Assembly (NCBI GenBank): GCA_023434425.1
Contig: JAEYSS010000088.1
Coordinates: 1-14,304 of the forward strand
Length of the DNA: 14,304 bases
DNA from: Pseudomonadota bacterium
GTDB lineage: Bacteria > Pseudomonadota > Alphaproteobacteria > Ferrovibrionales > Ferrovibrionaceae
Reading direction: 5' to 3'
In this document: one piece after another, positions 5,805 through 14,139 of the stretch
How positions within the stretch are numbered: position 1 is the stretch's first letter
Layout: each line of letters opens with the position of its first letter
Made by a program: the position numbers and the translations under genes
Notes under the pieces: model-generated
Seen by the model: the letters and a program-made list of their open reading frames with translations, nothing else
Told to the model about the DNA's origin: nothing
The model's database searches: none

Positions 5805-8156
5805 TCAGACCTTCTCGACGAAGGAGGCGAGCACGCGCTTCTCGCCGGCCTTCTCGAAGGCGATCTGCAGTTTGTTGCCTTCGATGCCGCGGATGCGACC
5901 GTAGCCGAATTTCAGGTGGAAGACGCGGTCGCCGACGGCAAAGGCGGCATCGTCGGAGGTGCGCGTGACATCTTCGTCGCGCACGCGCCTGGAGCGGCCC
6001 TCGATGGTGGTGCCGCCGCCCTTCGAGAAGGACGATTTCGGCGAGAAATCCCAGCTGGTGCCCTGATAGCCGCCGCTGCGCGTGCCGCCCTCGGAGAAAC
6101 CGCCACCGATGTAGCCGAGCGAATTCAGGCCGCCCTGCGCGCCGCGATAGACCCCGGTCTGCTGGTGCTGCTCGATATGCTCGCGCGGCAGCTCATCGAG
6201 GAAGCGGGACGGGATCGCCGAAGTCCACTGATTATAGATGCGGCGATTGGCGGCGAAGCTGATATGTGCGCGTTTGCGCGCGCGCGTCAGGCCGACATAG
6301 GCGAGGCGCCGTTCTTCCTCCAGACCGGCGGTGCCGTTGCTTTCCAGCGAGCGGCGGCTGGGGAAGAGTTCCTCTTCCCAGCCGGGCAGGAAGATGTAGT
6401 CGAATTCCAGACCCTTGGCGCCATGCAGGGTCATCAGGCTGACCATCTCGGCGTCTTCGTTGTTTTCGGTATCCATCACCAGGGCGACATGGTCGAGGAA
6501 GCCGGCGAAATTCTCGAACTCGCTGAGTGCGCTGATCAGTTCTTTCAGGTTCTCCAGGCGACCGGGTGCTTCGGGCGACTTGTCGTCCTGCCACATCTGG
6601 ATATAGCCGGATTCCTCCAGCACGATTTCCGCCACTTCGGTATGCGGCAGTTCGGTGGCCTGCCGGCGCCAGCGGGCGAAATCCTCCAGCAGCTTGCGCA
6701 GGGTATTGCGCTGCTTGGGCTTGATCTCGTCGGTCTGCAGCAGGTCGTGCAGCGTGGCGGTCAGCGACCGGCCGCCGCTGCGCGCCGCTTTGTGCAGCAT
6801 CTGCATGGTGCTGTCGCCCAGGCCGCGCTTCGGCACATTGACGATCCGCTCGAAGGCCAGGTCGTCGTCGGGCTGCATCAGCACACGGAAATAGGCGATG
6901 GCATCGCGGATTTCACGGCGCTCGTAGAACCGCAACCCGCCGACCACGCGATATTTTACGCCGATGGTGAGGAAGCGTTCCTCGAAGGCGCGGGTCTGGT
7001 GGCCGGCGCGGACCAGGATGGCGATCTGGTTCAGCGAGACCTTTTCGCGTTCCAGCGCCTCGATCTCGTCGCCCACCATGCGGGCTTCCTCGTCGCCGTC
7101 CCATACGCCCTGCACCTGAACCTTCTCGCCTTCGTTCAGGTCGGTCCACAGCGTCTTGCCCAGCCGGCTTTCGTTATGCGCAATCAGTCCGGATGCCGCG
7201 CCTAGGATATGTGGTGTCGAGCGATAGTTGCGCTCCAGCCGCACGATCTTCGCGCCGGGGAAGTCGGTCTCGAAGCGCAGGATGTTGCCGACCTCGGCGC
7301 CGCGCCAGCCGTAGATCGACTGATCATCATCCCCCACGCAGCAGATATTCCTGTGCTTCTGCGCCAGCAGCCGCAGCCACAGATACTGCGCCACGTTGGT
7401 ATCCTGGTATTCGTCCACCAGGATGTAGCGGAACTGGTGCTGGTATTTCTGCAGGATCTGGTCGTGTTCGCGGAACAGCGTCAGGTTATGCAGCAGCAGG
7501 TCGCCGAAATCGCAGGCATTGAGCTGCAGCAGCCGCTCGCAATACAGGCGATAGAGATGCGGGCCCTTGCCCTCGGCGAAACCGGAGTCGCTGTCCGGCG
7601 TCTTGCCCGGCTTCAGGCCGCGGTCCTTCCAGCGGTCGAACTGCGCTTTCAGCAGGCGCGGCGGCAGCTGCTTTTCGTCCAGCCCTTCGGCTTCGATCAA
7701 CTGCTTGAGCAGGCGCAGCTGGTCGTCGTCGTCCAGAATGGTGAAATTGGGTTTCAGGCCGACCAGTTCGGCATGGCGGCGCAGGATGCGGTTGCAGATG
7801 CCATGGAAGGTACCGAGCCACAGCCCCTCGACCGCATTGCCGACCAGCTTCTCGACGCGCTCGCGCATTTCGCGGGCGGCCTTGTTGGTGAAGGTAACGG
7901 CCAGGATCTGGCTCGGCCAGGCGAGGCGCCGGTAGAGGATATGCGCCAGCCGCGAGACCAGCACGCGGGTCTTGCCGGTGCCGGCGCCGGCCAGCACCAG
8001 AAGCGGGCCTTCCAGATGATTGACGGCCTCGCCCTGCGCCTCGTTCAGCCGCACCAGCCAGTCCGGCGGCGGCAGCGCGGCGGCGGCGGCAGGATCGTTC
8101 AGAGCGGGCTGGGTTTCCGGCTCGAATCCAGACAGGTCAAAGGGGTCTGCAGGCAT
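5805..8156 (-). CDS. uvrD: UvrD/PcrA-type SF1A DNA helicase
   Basis: A 783-residue superfamily 1A 3'-5' helicase acting in nucleotide excision and mismatch repair. Visible motifs are GAGTGKT at 57-63 (Walker A), TFTNKA at 88-93 (Ia), DEYQDTN at 248-254 (II), QSIYGWRG at 279-286 (III), ERNYRST at 308-314 (IV), LHGAKGLEFD at 577-586 (V) and RRLAYVGLTRARK at 616-628 (VI). After a Gly/Ser-rich linker (about 675-725), residues 739-783 (VGDRVFHLKFGYGRI and onward) match the C-terminal Tudor-like domain that contacts RNA polymerase in UvrD/PcrA. ATG 8156 is preferred; an upstream ATG at 8192 would add MAICACIRYVGA, which is unlike the family. It follows the hemerythrin-like gene by 43 bases and precedes prmA by 15 bases. 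Confidence 0.95.
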   Translation of the reverse strand: MPADPFDLSGFEPETQPALNDPAAAAALPPPDWLVRLNEAQGEAVNHLEGPLLVLAGAGTGKTRVLVSRLAHILYRRLAWPSQILAVTFTNKAAREMRERVEKLVGNAVEGLWLGTFHGICNRILRRHAELVGLKPNFTILDDDDQLRLLKQLIEAEGLDEKQLPPRLLKAQFDRWKDRGLKPGKTPDSDSGFAEGKGPHLYRLYCERLLQLNACDFGDLLLHNLTLFREHDQILQKYQHQFRYILVDEYQDTNVAQYLWLRLLAQKHRNICCVGDDDQSIYGWRGAEVGNILRFETDFPGAKIVRLERNYRSTPHILGAASGLIAHNESRLGKTLWTDLNEGEKVQVQGVWDGDEEARMVGDEIEALEREKVSLNQIAILVRAGHQTRAFEERFLTIGVKYRVVGGLRFYERREIRDAIAYFRVLMQPDDDLAFERIVNVPKRGLGDSTMQMLHKAARSGGRSLTATLHDLLQTDEIKPKQRNTLRKLLEDFARWRRQATELPHTEVAEIVLEESGYIQMWQDDKSPEAPGRLENLKELISALSEFENFAGFLDHVALVMDTENNEDAEMVSLMTLHGAKGLEFDYIFLPGWEEELFPSRRSLESNGTAGLEEERRLAYVGLTRARKRAHISFAANRRIYNQWTSAIPSRFLDELPREHIEQHQQTGVYRGAQGGLNSLGYIGGGFSEGGTRSGGYQGTSWDFSPKSSFSKGGGTTIEGRSRRVRDEDVTRTSDDAAFAVGDRVFHLKFGYGRIRGIEGNKLQIAFEKAGEKRVLASFVEKV

Positions 8157-8199
8157 GGCGCCTACATAGCGTATGCAGGCACATATCGCCAACTGCCCG

Positions 8200-8616
8200 T
8201 CAGGCGTGCCCCAGCTTATTCCTGCGCAGCTTGCTGTCCGCCTGCCAGTTCACCACCTCCAGATCCTGCTTCAGAACCGCGCGCAGGAGTTCGTCGAAGC
8301 AGACCGTGGCGACGCCCTTTTGCTGCTCGAACTGGGCGGTAAAACCCGCCGTGATCTCCCGCAGCCGGCTGAGCGTTTCCGCATGGTGTGCGGCATGAGC
8401 GGTCCGGCCGGGAAACCGGATCGACTCGAGATAGGCCTCTTCGCCCTGGAAATGCGATTCCAGTTCCTGCCGGAAGCGCTCAAGGGCAGCCACGGCATCG
8501 TCGCTTCGGCGGTGCCGTTCCGCCTCCGCAAGGGTATTGATGATCTCGATCAACTCGCTGTGCTCTGCGTCAAGCGCGGGAATGCCCGTCATCATCGAAG
8601 CCATCAGCGTAAACAT
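8200..8616 (-). CDS. Bacteriohemerythrin-like protein lacking one His ligand
   Basis: A 138-residue four-helix-bundle protein of the hemerythrin family, which binds O2 (or senses O2, NO or iron) with a carboxylate-bridged di-iron centre. Expected ligands are present at H19 (GIPALDAEH), H55 and E59 (HFQGE), H74 and H78 (HAAHH) and D118. The seventh, the His of the final HxxxxD motif, is Ala at position 113 (AVLKQD). ATG 8616 is chosen because AAGGGGGAT lies about seven bases ahead; an earlier ATG at 8691 would add 25 residues foreign to the family. With six of seven ligands, metal may still bind, but O2 chemistry may differ. The gene is the first of a likely operon with uvrD and prmA, and diverges from the FAD-linked dehydrogenase gene. 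Confidence 0.8.
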   Translation of the reverse strand: MFTLMASMMTGIPALDAEHSELIEIINTLAEAERHRRSDDAVAALERFRQELESHFQGEEAYLESIRFPGRTAHAAHHAETLSRLREITAGFTAQFEQQKGVATVCFDELLRAVLKQDLEVVNWQADSKLRRNKLGHA

Positions 8617-8719
8617 GTCGGATCCCCCTTGGAGGCCTGTCAGGTTGTCCCCATCCGCCGCGCTCCTGCCAAGTTTTTTTTTGGTTCGCATCCGCGGGTA
8701 GCACCAGCCGGTTGCCCCT

Positions 8720-8748
8720 TTGCCGACAAAGGAATACCTCTATCTAAA
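8720..8748 (+). promoter_or_regulatory. Candidate promoter of the FAD-linked dehydrogenase
   Basis: TTGCCG (8720-8725) and TCTAAA (8743-8748) are separated by 17 bases. The -35 overlaps a small inverted repeat, CTTTG-CCGA-CAAAG (8718-8731). The start codon follows at 8766, giving a very short leader that carries the ribosome binding site GGAGG (8754-8758). Both hexamers match the consensus only moderately. Confidence 0.4.
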
Positions 8749-8765
8749 CCCTTGGAGGAACCCCC

Positions 8766-10175
8766 ATGGCCCCCGCTGCCGCCACCCAGCCCCGTCTGAC
8801 CCCCGCCGCCACCCAGGCCGCGCTGGATGCACTCCGGCAGCTTCTGGGCGACCGCTTCAGCGCCGCCCAGGCGGTGCGCGACCAGCACGGCCGCGACGAA
8901 AGCTGGGCCATGCCGTCGCCGCCCGATGCGGTGGTCTTCCCGCACAGCACCGAGGAAGTGGTCGAGATCGTCAAGATCTGCGCCGCCCACGGCCTGCCGA
9001 TCATTCCCTATGGCGCCGGCACCTCGCTGGAAGGCCATGTCACCGCCGTACAGGGCGGCGTCAGCATCGATCTGATGCAGATGAACCGCATCCTGCAGGT
9101 CAATGCCGAAGATCTCGATGTCGTCGTGCAGCCAGGCGTGCGCCGCAAGCAGCTCAACGAATACCTGCGCGATACGGGTCTGTTCTTCCCGATCGATCCG
9201 GGCGCCGATGCCTCCATCGGCGGCATGGTCTCCACACGTGCCAGCGGGACCAACGCCGTGCGTTACGGCACGATGCGTGAAAACGTGCTGGCGCTCACCG
9301 TGGTGATGTCGGACGGCCGCGTCATCCGCACCTCGAAACGCGCCAAGAAATCCGCCGCCGGCTATGACCTGACGCGGCTGTTCATCGGCTCGGAAGGCAC
9401 GCTCGGCATCATCACCGAGATCACCGTGAAGCTGTACGGCATCCCGGAGGCCATGGCGGCGGCGACCTGTTCCTTCGCCTCGCTGGAAGGCGCGGTGAAT
9501 ACCGTGATCCAGACGATCCAGGCCGGTATTCCGGTGGCGCGGATCGAACTGCTGGACGACGTGCAAGCCCGGGCGATCAACGACTATTCCAAGCTCAGCC
9601 TGCCGGTGCAGAACATGCTGATGCTGGAATTCCACGGCTCCGAAGCCGGCGTGGCCGAACAGGCCGAGATGGTGCAGGGCATCGCCAGCGAACATGGCGG
9701 CGAAGGCTTCCAGTGGGCCACCAGGGCGGAAGACCGGGCCAAGATGTGGGAGGCGCGCCACGCCGCGGCCTATGCCTGCAAGGCCTTGCGCAAGGGCTGC
9801 GAGATCATGGCGACCGATGTCTGCGTGCCGATCTCTCGCCTGACCGAATGCATCCTGGAAACCAAGGACGATGTCGTGAAGACCGGTCTGACCGCGCCGC
9901 TGGTGGGCCATGTCGGCGACGGCAATTTCCATCTTTCCGTGGTGGTCGACCGCAGCAACCCGCAGGAAGTGGCCACGGTGGAGGAATTCAGCGAACGCCT
10001 GGTGCACCGGGCGCTGCGCATGGAGGGCACCTGCACCGGCGAACACGGCATCGGTCGCGGCAAGATGAAATACCTGACCGCCGAGCATGGCGAGGCGGTC
10101 GCGGTGATGCGCGCGATCAAGAAGGCGCTCGATCCTGACAACCTGATGAATCCCGGCAAGATCTTTAGCATCTGA
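8766..10175 (+). CDS. FAD-linked D-lactate dehydrogenase / glycolate oxidase GlcD-type
   Basis: A 469-residue flavoprotein with a PCMH/VAO-type FAD-binding domain followed by an FAD-oxidase C-terminal domain. Key motifs are PYGAGTSLEGH at 81-91 and GSEGTLGI at 208-215 (FAD binding), GHVGDGNFH at 381-389 (substrate/metal-binding His residues) and GEHGIG at 425-430. This pattern is that of D-lactate dehydrogenase (cytochrome-type, Dld) and glycolate oxidase subunit GlcD. These oxidise D-2-hydroxy acids to 2-keto acids and pass electrons to the respiratory chain or another acceptor. No glcE or glcF partner gene lies beside it, which favours a stand-alone D-lactate dehydrogenase, although the substrate is not proven. 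There is no signal peptide. GGAGG at 8754-8758 supports the start. The gene is separated from the next one by 158 bases. Confidence 0.9.
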   Translation: MAPAAATQPRLTPAATQAALDALRQLLGDRFSAAQAVRDQHGRDESWAMPSPPDAVVFPHSTEEVVEIVKICAAHGLPIIPYGAGTSLEGHVTAVQGGVSIDLMQMNRILQVNAEDLDVVVQPGVRRKQLNEYLRDTGLFFPIDPGADASIGGMVSTRASGTNAVRYGTMRENVLALTVVMSDGRVIRTSKRAKKSAAGYDLTRLFIGSEGTLGIITEITVKLYGIPEAMAAATCSFASLEGAVNTVIQTIQAGIPVARIELLDDVQARAINDYSKLSLPVQNMLMLEFHGSEAGVAEQAEMVQGIASEHGGEGFQWATRAEDRAKMWEARHAAAYACKALRKGCEIMATDVCVPISRLTECILETKDDVVKTGLTAPLVGHVGDGNFHLSVVVDRSNPQEVATVEEFSERLVHRALRMEGTCTGEHGIGRGKMKYLTAEHGEAVAVMRAIKKALDPDNLMNPGKIFSI

Positions 10176-10256
10176 AGCAAATCCCGCCAAAATACTGGCC
10201 GGATTGGGCTTTTCGGGACTGGGGCGGGCCGCGCCGGCCCCTCCTTAAGTCGCGGC

Positions 10257-10285
10257 TGGAAATGCTGCGCCGCACGACCTATTAT
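10257..10285 (+). promoter_or_regulatory. Candidate promoter of the DAHP synthase gene
   Basis: TGGAAA (10257-10262) and TATTAT (10280-10285) are spaced by 17 bases; the -10 matches five of six consensus positions and the -35 four of six. The leader to the start codon at 10334 is about 40 bases and carries TAGGA (10322-10326) as ribosome binding site. A GC-rich hairpin (10226-10240) lies just upstream, but it has no T-run. Confidence 0.45.
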
Positions 10286-10333
10286 CTGGAAATCCTCAAA
10301 ACCTGTAAGTCTACAAGCAGTTAGGACAAGACG

Positions 10334-11722
10334 ATGAGTGCGCGCAAATGGTCGCCCGATAGCTGGCGCAGCAAGCCGGTCAAGCAGGTTCCGGACTATC
10401 CGGATGCCGCCGCGCTGGCTGCCACCGAAGAGAAGCTGTCCAAGTATCCGCCGCTGGTCTTTGCCGGCGAGGCGCGCAACCTGACCGCGGCGCTCGCCAA
10501 GGTGGCCGAGGGCCGCGCCTTCCTGCTGCAGGGCGGCGACTGCGCCGAGAGCTTTGCCGAATTCAGCGCCAACAACATCCGCGACACGTTCCGCGTGCTG
10601 CTGCAGATGGCGGTCGTGCTCACCTTCGGCGCCTCGCTGCCGGTGGTGAAGGTCGGGCGTCTGGCCGGCCAGTTCGCCAAGCCGCGTTCGTCGGATATCG
10701 AGAAGCGCGGCGACATCGAACTGCCGAGCTATCGCGGCGACATCATCAACGGCATGGATTTCGACGCGGCCAACCGCATCCCGGATCCGACGCGCCAGCT
10801 GCAGGCCTACAGCCAGGCGGCGGCAACGCTCAATCTGCTGCGCGCCTTCGCCAGTGGCGGCTATGCCGACCTGCATCGCGTGCATGGCTGGAATCTCGGC
10901 TTCGTCGCCAAGAGCCCGGAAGCCGAGCGCTGGCAGGACGTGGCCGCACGCATCACCGAGACGCTGGATTTCATGGAAGCCTGCGGCATCACGCCGGAGC
11001 GCACGCCGGAAATGCGCACGGTCGATTTCTACACCAGCCACGAGGCACTGCTGCTGGGCTACGAGCAGGCGATGACCCGCATCGATTCCACCTCGGGCGA
11101 ATGGGTCGATACCTCGGCGCATATGCTGTGGATCGGCGACCGCACCCGCCAGCTCGATGGCGCGCATGTCGAATTCCTGCGCGGCGTGCTGAATCCCATC
11201 GGCCTGAAATGCGGCCCGACCTCGGATCCGGAGGAGCTGATCAAGCTGATTGACATCCTCAACCCGCAGAACAAGCCCGGCCGCCTGACGCTGATCGCCC
11301 GCATGGGGCATGAGAAGGTGCAGAAGCATCTGCCGGCGCTGGTGCGCAAGGTGGCGCAGGAAGGCCGTAGCGTCATCTGGTCCTGCGACCCGATGCACGG
11401 CAACACGCTGACCTCGGCGTCTGGTTTCAAGACACGTCCGTTCGACCGGATTCTGTCGGAGGTGCGGCAGTTCTTCGAAGTGCATCTGGCCGAAGGCACG
11501 CATGCCGGCGGCATCCATCTGGAACTGACCGGCCAGGATGTCACCGAATGCATGGGCGGCGCGCAGGCCATCGGCGACGACGACCTGTCCAGCCGCTATC
11601 ACACCCATTGCGATCCGCGCCTCAATGCCTCGCAGGCGCTGGAGCTGTCGTTCCTGATTGCCGAGATGCTCAAGCTCGAGCGCATGAACCGGGGAACGCA
11701 GCGCCATGCAGCGCAAGCCTGA
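10334..11722 (+). CDS. Class II 3-deoxy-7-phosphoheptulonate (DAHP) synthase
   Basis: A 462-residue class II DAHP synthase. It condenses phosphoenolpyruvate and erythrose 4-phosphate in the first step of the shikimate pathway to aromatic amino acids. Signature blocks are QGGDCAESF at 66-74, GRLAGQFAKPRS at 108-119 (substrate-binding Arg), WIGDRTRQLDGAHVEF at 266-281 and WSCDPMHGNT at 349-358. The four expected metal ligands are visible as C70, H355, E397 (IHLELTG) and D427 (CDPRLN). The length fits the plant/actinobacterial type. The block usually reading GERTRQ is GDRTRQ here, a mild change. ATG 10334 is supported by TAGGA seven bases ahead. The last 17 bases overlap the next gene, implying co-transcription and possible translational coupling. 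Feedback regulation cannot be judged from sequence. Confidence 0.95.
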   Translation: MSARKWSPDSWRSKPVKQVPDYPDAAALAATEEKLSKYPPLVFAGEARNLTAALAKVAEGRAFLLQGGDCAESFAEFSANNIRDTFRVLLQMAVVLTFGASLPVVKVGRLAGQFAKPRSSDIEKRGDIELPSYRGDIINGMDFDAANRIPDPTRQLQAYSQAAATLNLLRAFASGGYADLHRVHGWNLGFVAKSPEAERWQDVAARITETLDFMEACGITPERTPEMRTVDFYTSHEALLLGYEQAMTRIDSTSGEWVDTSAHMLWIGDRTRQLDGAHVEFLRGVLNPIGLKCGPTSDPEELIKLIDILNPQNKPGRLTLIARMGHEKVQKHLPALVRKVAQEGRSVIWSCDPMHGNTLTSASGFKTRPFDRILSEVRQFFEVHLAEGTHAGGIHLELTGQDVTECMGGAQAIGDDDLSSRYHTHCDPRLNASQALELSFLIAEMLKLERMNRGTQRHAAQA

Positions 11723-12881
11723 GGGCAAACCTGACGTGACCAAGCTCGTGCCGCCCGCCCAGGCGGCCGAACTGGAACGCCAGATTGCGGCGCATACCGA
11801 TACCTATTTCAAGAAGACCAAGGAAATCGTTCATCGCACCGGCGACAAGACGGTCACCTATGCCGTCTTCATGCGCCGCCCGGTGATTTTCTGTCCGCGA
11901 CTGATGGTCGAGTGGCTGGAGAAGGTCGGGGCCGCGCGCGGCGTGACATTCAATATCGAACTGCTGCACGAAGAGGGCACCTGGGTCGGCGCCGGCGAGC
12001 CGCTGCTCTATCTCACCGGCCCGATGTCGCAGATCGTCGATCTCGAAACGCTCTACCTGCAGAAGCTGGGCGCGGCCTGCGTCGCCGCCTATAACGCCTA
12101 TTCGATGTGCTGCGATCTGCCCAATGTGCGCTTCCTCGCCATGGATGCGCGCCATTGTGCCGGCGCCGAGATGGCCGAGATGATGGCCTATGCCGCCAGC
12201 GTGGGCGGCAAGGCGGCGCGACGCGATGTCGGTGCCGCCGGCTTCATCGGCAACGCCACCGACGCTACCGCGCATTTCTTCGGCAACGAAAAAGGCTTCG
12301 GCACCATGCCGCATGCCCTGATCGGCTATGCCGGCTCCACCCTGCGCGCCGCCGAACTCTATGTCGAGACCTTCCCGGGCGAGCAGATGACCGTGCTGGT
12401 CGACTACTACGGCCAGGAAGTCACCGATGCGCTGGCGGTGTGCAACCGCTTCCCAGAGGCCGCCAACGAGGGCCGCCTGGCCGTGCGGCTGGATACGCAT
12501 GGTGGCCGCTATATCGAGGGTCTCGATCCGCAGGCCTCTTACGGCGTGCTGGAACGCCATGTGCCGAATGCGATCCGCCAGTATCGCACCGAGCATGAGC
12601 TGCGCTGGCTGGTCGGCACCGGTGTTTCTGCTGCTGCGATCTATCACATGCGCGCCACGCTGGACCGCGCCGGCTTCTTCAATGTGAAGATCGTGGCCTC
12701 GTCGGGCTTCAACGCCGCCAAGTGCAAGGTGATGGCCAGCGTGCAGGCGCCGATCGATATTGTTGGTACAGGTTCGTATCTGCCGGACAGCTGGACGGAA
12801 ACCTATGCCACAGCCGATATCGTCGCTTATGACGGCAAGCCGAGCGTGAAGGTCGGCCGCGAATTCCTCCTGCGCCGCTAG
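11706..12881 (+). CDS. pncB: Nicotinate phosphoribosyltransferase
   Basis: A 391-residue nicotinate phosphoribosyltransferase. It makes nicotinate mononucleotide from nicotinate and PRPP with ATP hydrolysis, for NAD salvage by the Preiss-Handler route in the cytoplasm. Motifs are TDTYF at 31-35, GTMPH at 199-203 (His203 is the likely phospho-accepting or active-site His), VDYYG at 232-236, and VASSGFNAAK (330-339) with DIVGTG (351-356) forming the phosphate/PRPP-binding end. The start at 11706 lies inside the end of the DAHP synthase gene in another frame, with GGGGA (11691-11695) about ten bases ahead. The first roughly 20 residues look unconserved, so a later start is possible, but the overlap would largely disappear only with a start well inside the frame. 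The stop is 10 bases from the convergent neighbour's stop. The symbol pncB is used in the family sense. Confidence 0.92.
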   Translation: MQRKPEGKPDVTKLVPPAQAAELERQIAAHTDTYFKKTKEIVHRTGDKTVTYAVFMRRPVIFCPRLMVEWLEKVGAARGVTFNIELLHEEGTWVGAGEPLLYLTGPMSQIVDLETLYLQKLGAACVAAYNAYSMCCDLPNVRFLAMDARHCAGAEMAEMMAYAASVGGKAARRDVGAAGFIGNATDATAHFFGNEKGFGTMPHALIGYAGSTLRAAELYVETFPGEQMTVLVDYYGQEVTDALAVCNRFPEAANEGRLAVRLDTHGGRYIEGLDPQASYGVLERHVPNAIRQYRTEHELRWLVGTGVSAAAIYHMRATLDRAGFFNVKIVASSGFNAAKCKVMASVQAPIDIVGTGSYLPDSWTETYATADIVAYDGKPSVKVGREFLLRR

Positions 12882-12891
12882 CTACCCGCCG

Positions 12892-14139
12892 CTAGAGGCC
12901 CTTCAGGGCGGCGGTGGCGCCTTCGGCCGCCTCGATCCCGAACATGCTCTGCATGGCGTCGATATCCTCCAGCAGCGGCGTCAGCCCGCGGCCCTGGAAG
13001 AAACGGACTCCGGCGCCCAGTCCGGCCGCCACCGCGCCATGCGAGTCGCAGCGGCAGAAAATGCCCTTCCCGCGCAGCTGTTCGCGGCGTTGCGGCGGCA
13101 AGGAGTCGAGTTCGGCAGTGAGCTGACTGAGCCGCTCGGCGGAGGCGTCGAATTTCAGATAGGCCGGCAGGCCCCATTCGTCGCCGTTCATATGCGCGAC
13201 ATCCTGCGCCAGGATGCCGTCGAGCGCGAAGCGGATGTCATGACGGTCGAAGACCCGCATGGCCGCCTTGCGCAACTCGCCATCCTTGCGCCACTCCACC
13301 AGCGGCACCTCCACGACCATCTGATGCACCTGGCTGGCCGGCTTGGCGGAGATCATGCGCAGGAACGGTGCGCTGATCACGCTCACCAGATGCAGGTTGA
13401 CGGAGATCGGCCGGCGCAGGCTGTTCTGTTCGTTCGCTAGCTGGGCGATGATGCGCTGGTCGAGCAGTTCGGTTGTTTTGCCGAACAGCCAGATGTCGTC
13501 GCGCAGCTGCAGGCCGGTGATCTGCTCCAGTGCGCTGATCGAAACCCAGATTTCGTCGGCAATGGCCGCCGGAGCAGCGCCCGGTTCCAGACACCAGATG
13601 GTCTGGCGGCGGCACTGGTTGGCGAGATCCGCCTGGCCCAGCATGCGATGCAGGGCGATCACATGGTTGAGCGACGTGAAGTCGGGCGGCGGATCGTCGC
13701 GCAGCGGGATGGTGCGCGCCGAGCCGGGCGTCGGCGCCTGCTCCATCAACTGGCGCGCCATTTCCATGAACTGGTCGGCCTGGTCGTCGATATCGTATTG
13801 CCGCAGGCGCAGCGCGCCAAGGCGTTGTTCCTGTAGCCGGTCGCTCAGATCCTCCAGCCGCGCCTTCAGTCGCGACGCCGCATCCTGCGGGCAGAGCAGC
13901 ACCAGGATATTGCGCGCCAGCGGTACGGCGTCGATCGGCTCGCCGACCGTATGCTCCTCGATAAAGCGCGCCATGCTGCGAAACATGATCCGGCTTTGAA
14001 TATTCGGGATTCCCGAAAGATCAACCAGCGTGGCAATCTTCCCGGCATGCTGCTGGCGCAGGCGCTCTGCCAGGCGATTGATCGGCGCCACCTGCGACAG
14101 GCGCAGGGTCTCGGCAGAGGGGGGTTTGGTATTGTCCAT
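12892..14139 (-). CDS. Degenerate EAL-domain-like protein, likely catalytically inactive
   Basis: A 415-residue protein not recognised by name. The C-terminal half (about 178-395) follows the EAL (c-di-GMP phosphodiesterase) layout: LLDQRIIAQL at 226-235, SVNLH at 246-250, VVEVPLVEW at 275-283, FALDGI at 304-309, LPAYLKFD at 324-331 and FFQGRGL at 380-386. Residues matching N248, E277, D307, K329 and Q382 are kept. However, the DDFG motif is reduced to LDGI, and the AEGVE segment reads FCRCD (361-365), losing the catalytic Glu. Hydrolysis is therefore unlikely; c-di-GMP binding or protein binding is possible. The N-terminal 130 residues may contain a worn GGDEF-like remnant (about 68-104), which is weak. 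There is no signal peptide or membrane segment. No clear ribosome binding site precedes ATG 14139. The assignment is by eye. Confidence 0.65.
   Translation of the reverse strand: MDNTKPPSAETLRLSQVAPINRLAERLRQQHAGKIATLVDLSGIPNIQSRIMFRSMARFIEEHTVGEPIDAVPLARNILVLLCPQDAASRLKARLEDLSDRLQEQRLGALRLRQYDIDDQADQFMEMARQLMEQAPTPGSARTIPLRDDPPPDFTSLNHVIALHRMLGQADLANQCRRQTIWCLEPGAAPAAIADEIWVSISALEQITGLQLRDDIWLFGKTTELLDQRIIAQLANEQNSLRRPISVNLHLVSVISAPFLRMISAKPASQVHQMVVEVPLVEWRKDGELRKAAMRVFDRHDIRFALDGILAQDVAHMNGDEWGLPAYLKFDASAERLSQLTAELDSLPPQRREQLRGKGIFCRCDSHGAVAAGLGAGVRFFQGRGLTPLLEDIDAMQSMFGIEAAEGATAALKGL

Noticed and set aside
5451..7205. Open frame of 584 codons on the plus strand opposite uvrD and prmA
   Set aside because: Shadow of uvrD and prmA codon bias; no domain motifs and no ribosome binding site that stands out.
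8674..8682. Run of nine T as a slippery or phase-variable tract
   Set aside because: It lies outside the chosen coding region of both neighbours, so slippage would not alter a protein; a promoter-spacing effect cannot be supported.
8617..8691. Upstream ATG at 8691 that would lengthen the hemerythrin-like protein by 25 residues
   Set aside because: The extra residues do not fit the family, and a strong ribosome binding site lies directly before ATG 8616.
8640..10190. Open frame of 516 codons on the minus strand opposite the dehydrogenase
   Set aside because: Antisense to a gene with all FAD-enzyme motifs; its composition is typical of a shadow frame.
10225..10241. GC-rich hairpin after the dehydrogenase gene as a terminator
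   Set aside because: The GGGCCG/CGGCCC stem is sound, but the following bases are CTCCTTAAG with no T-run. It may still aid Rho-dependent ending, which I cannot show.
9770..11743. Very long open frame (657 codons) on the minus strand
   Set aside because: It is antisense to the well-supported dehydrogenase and DAHP synthase genes and has a low-complexity His/Arg/Gly-rich translation with no motifs. Long antisense frames are expected with this GC-rich codon use.
12878..12895. CTAGC/GCTAG inverted repeat between the convergent pncB and EAL-like genes as a bidirectional terminator
   Set aside because: Only five base pairs, an eight-base loop and no T-run on either strand.
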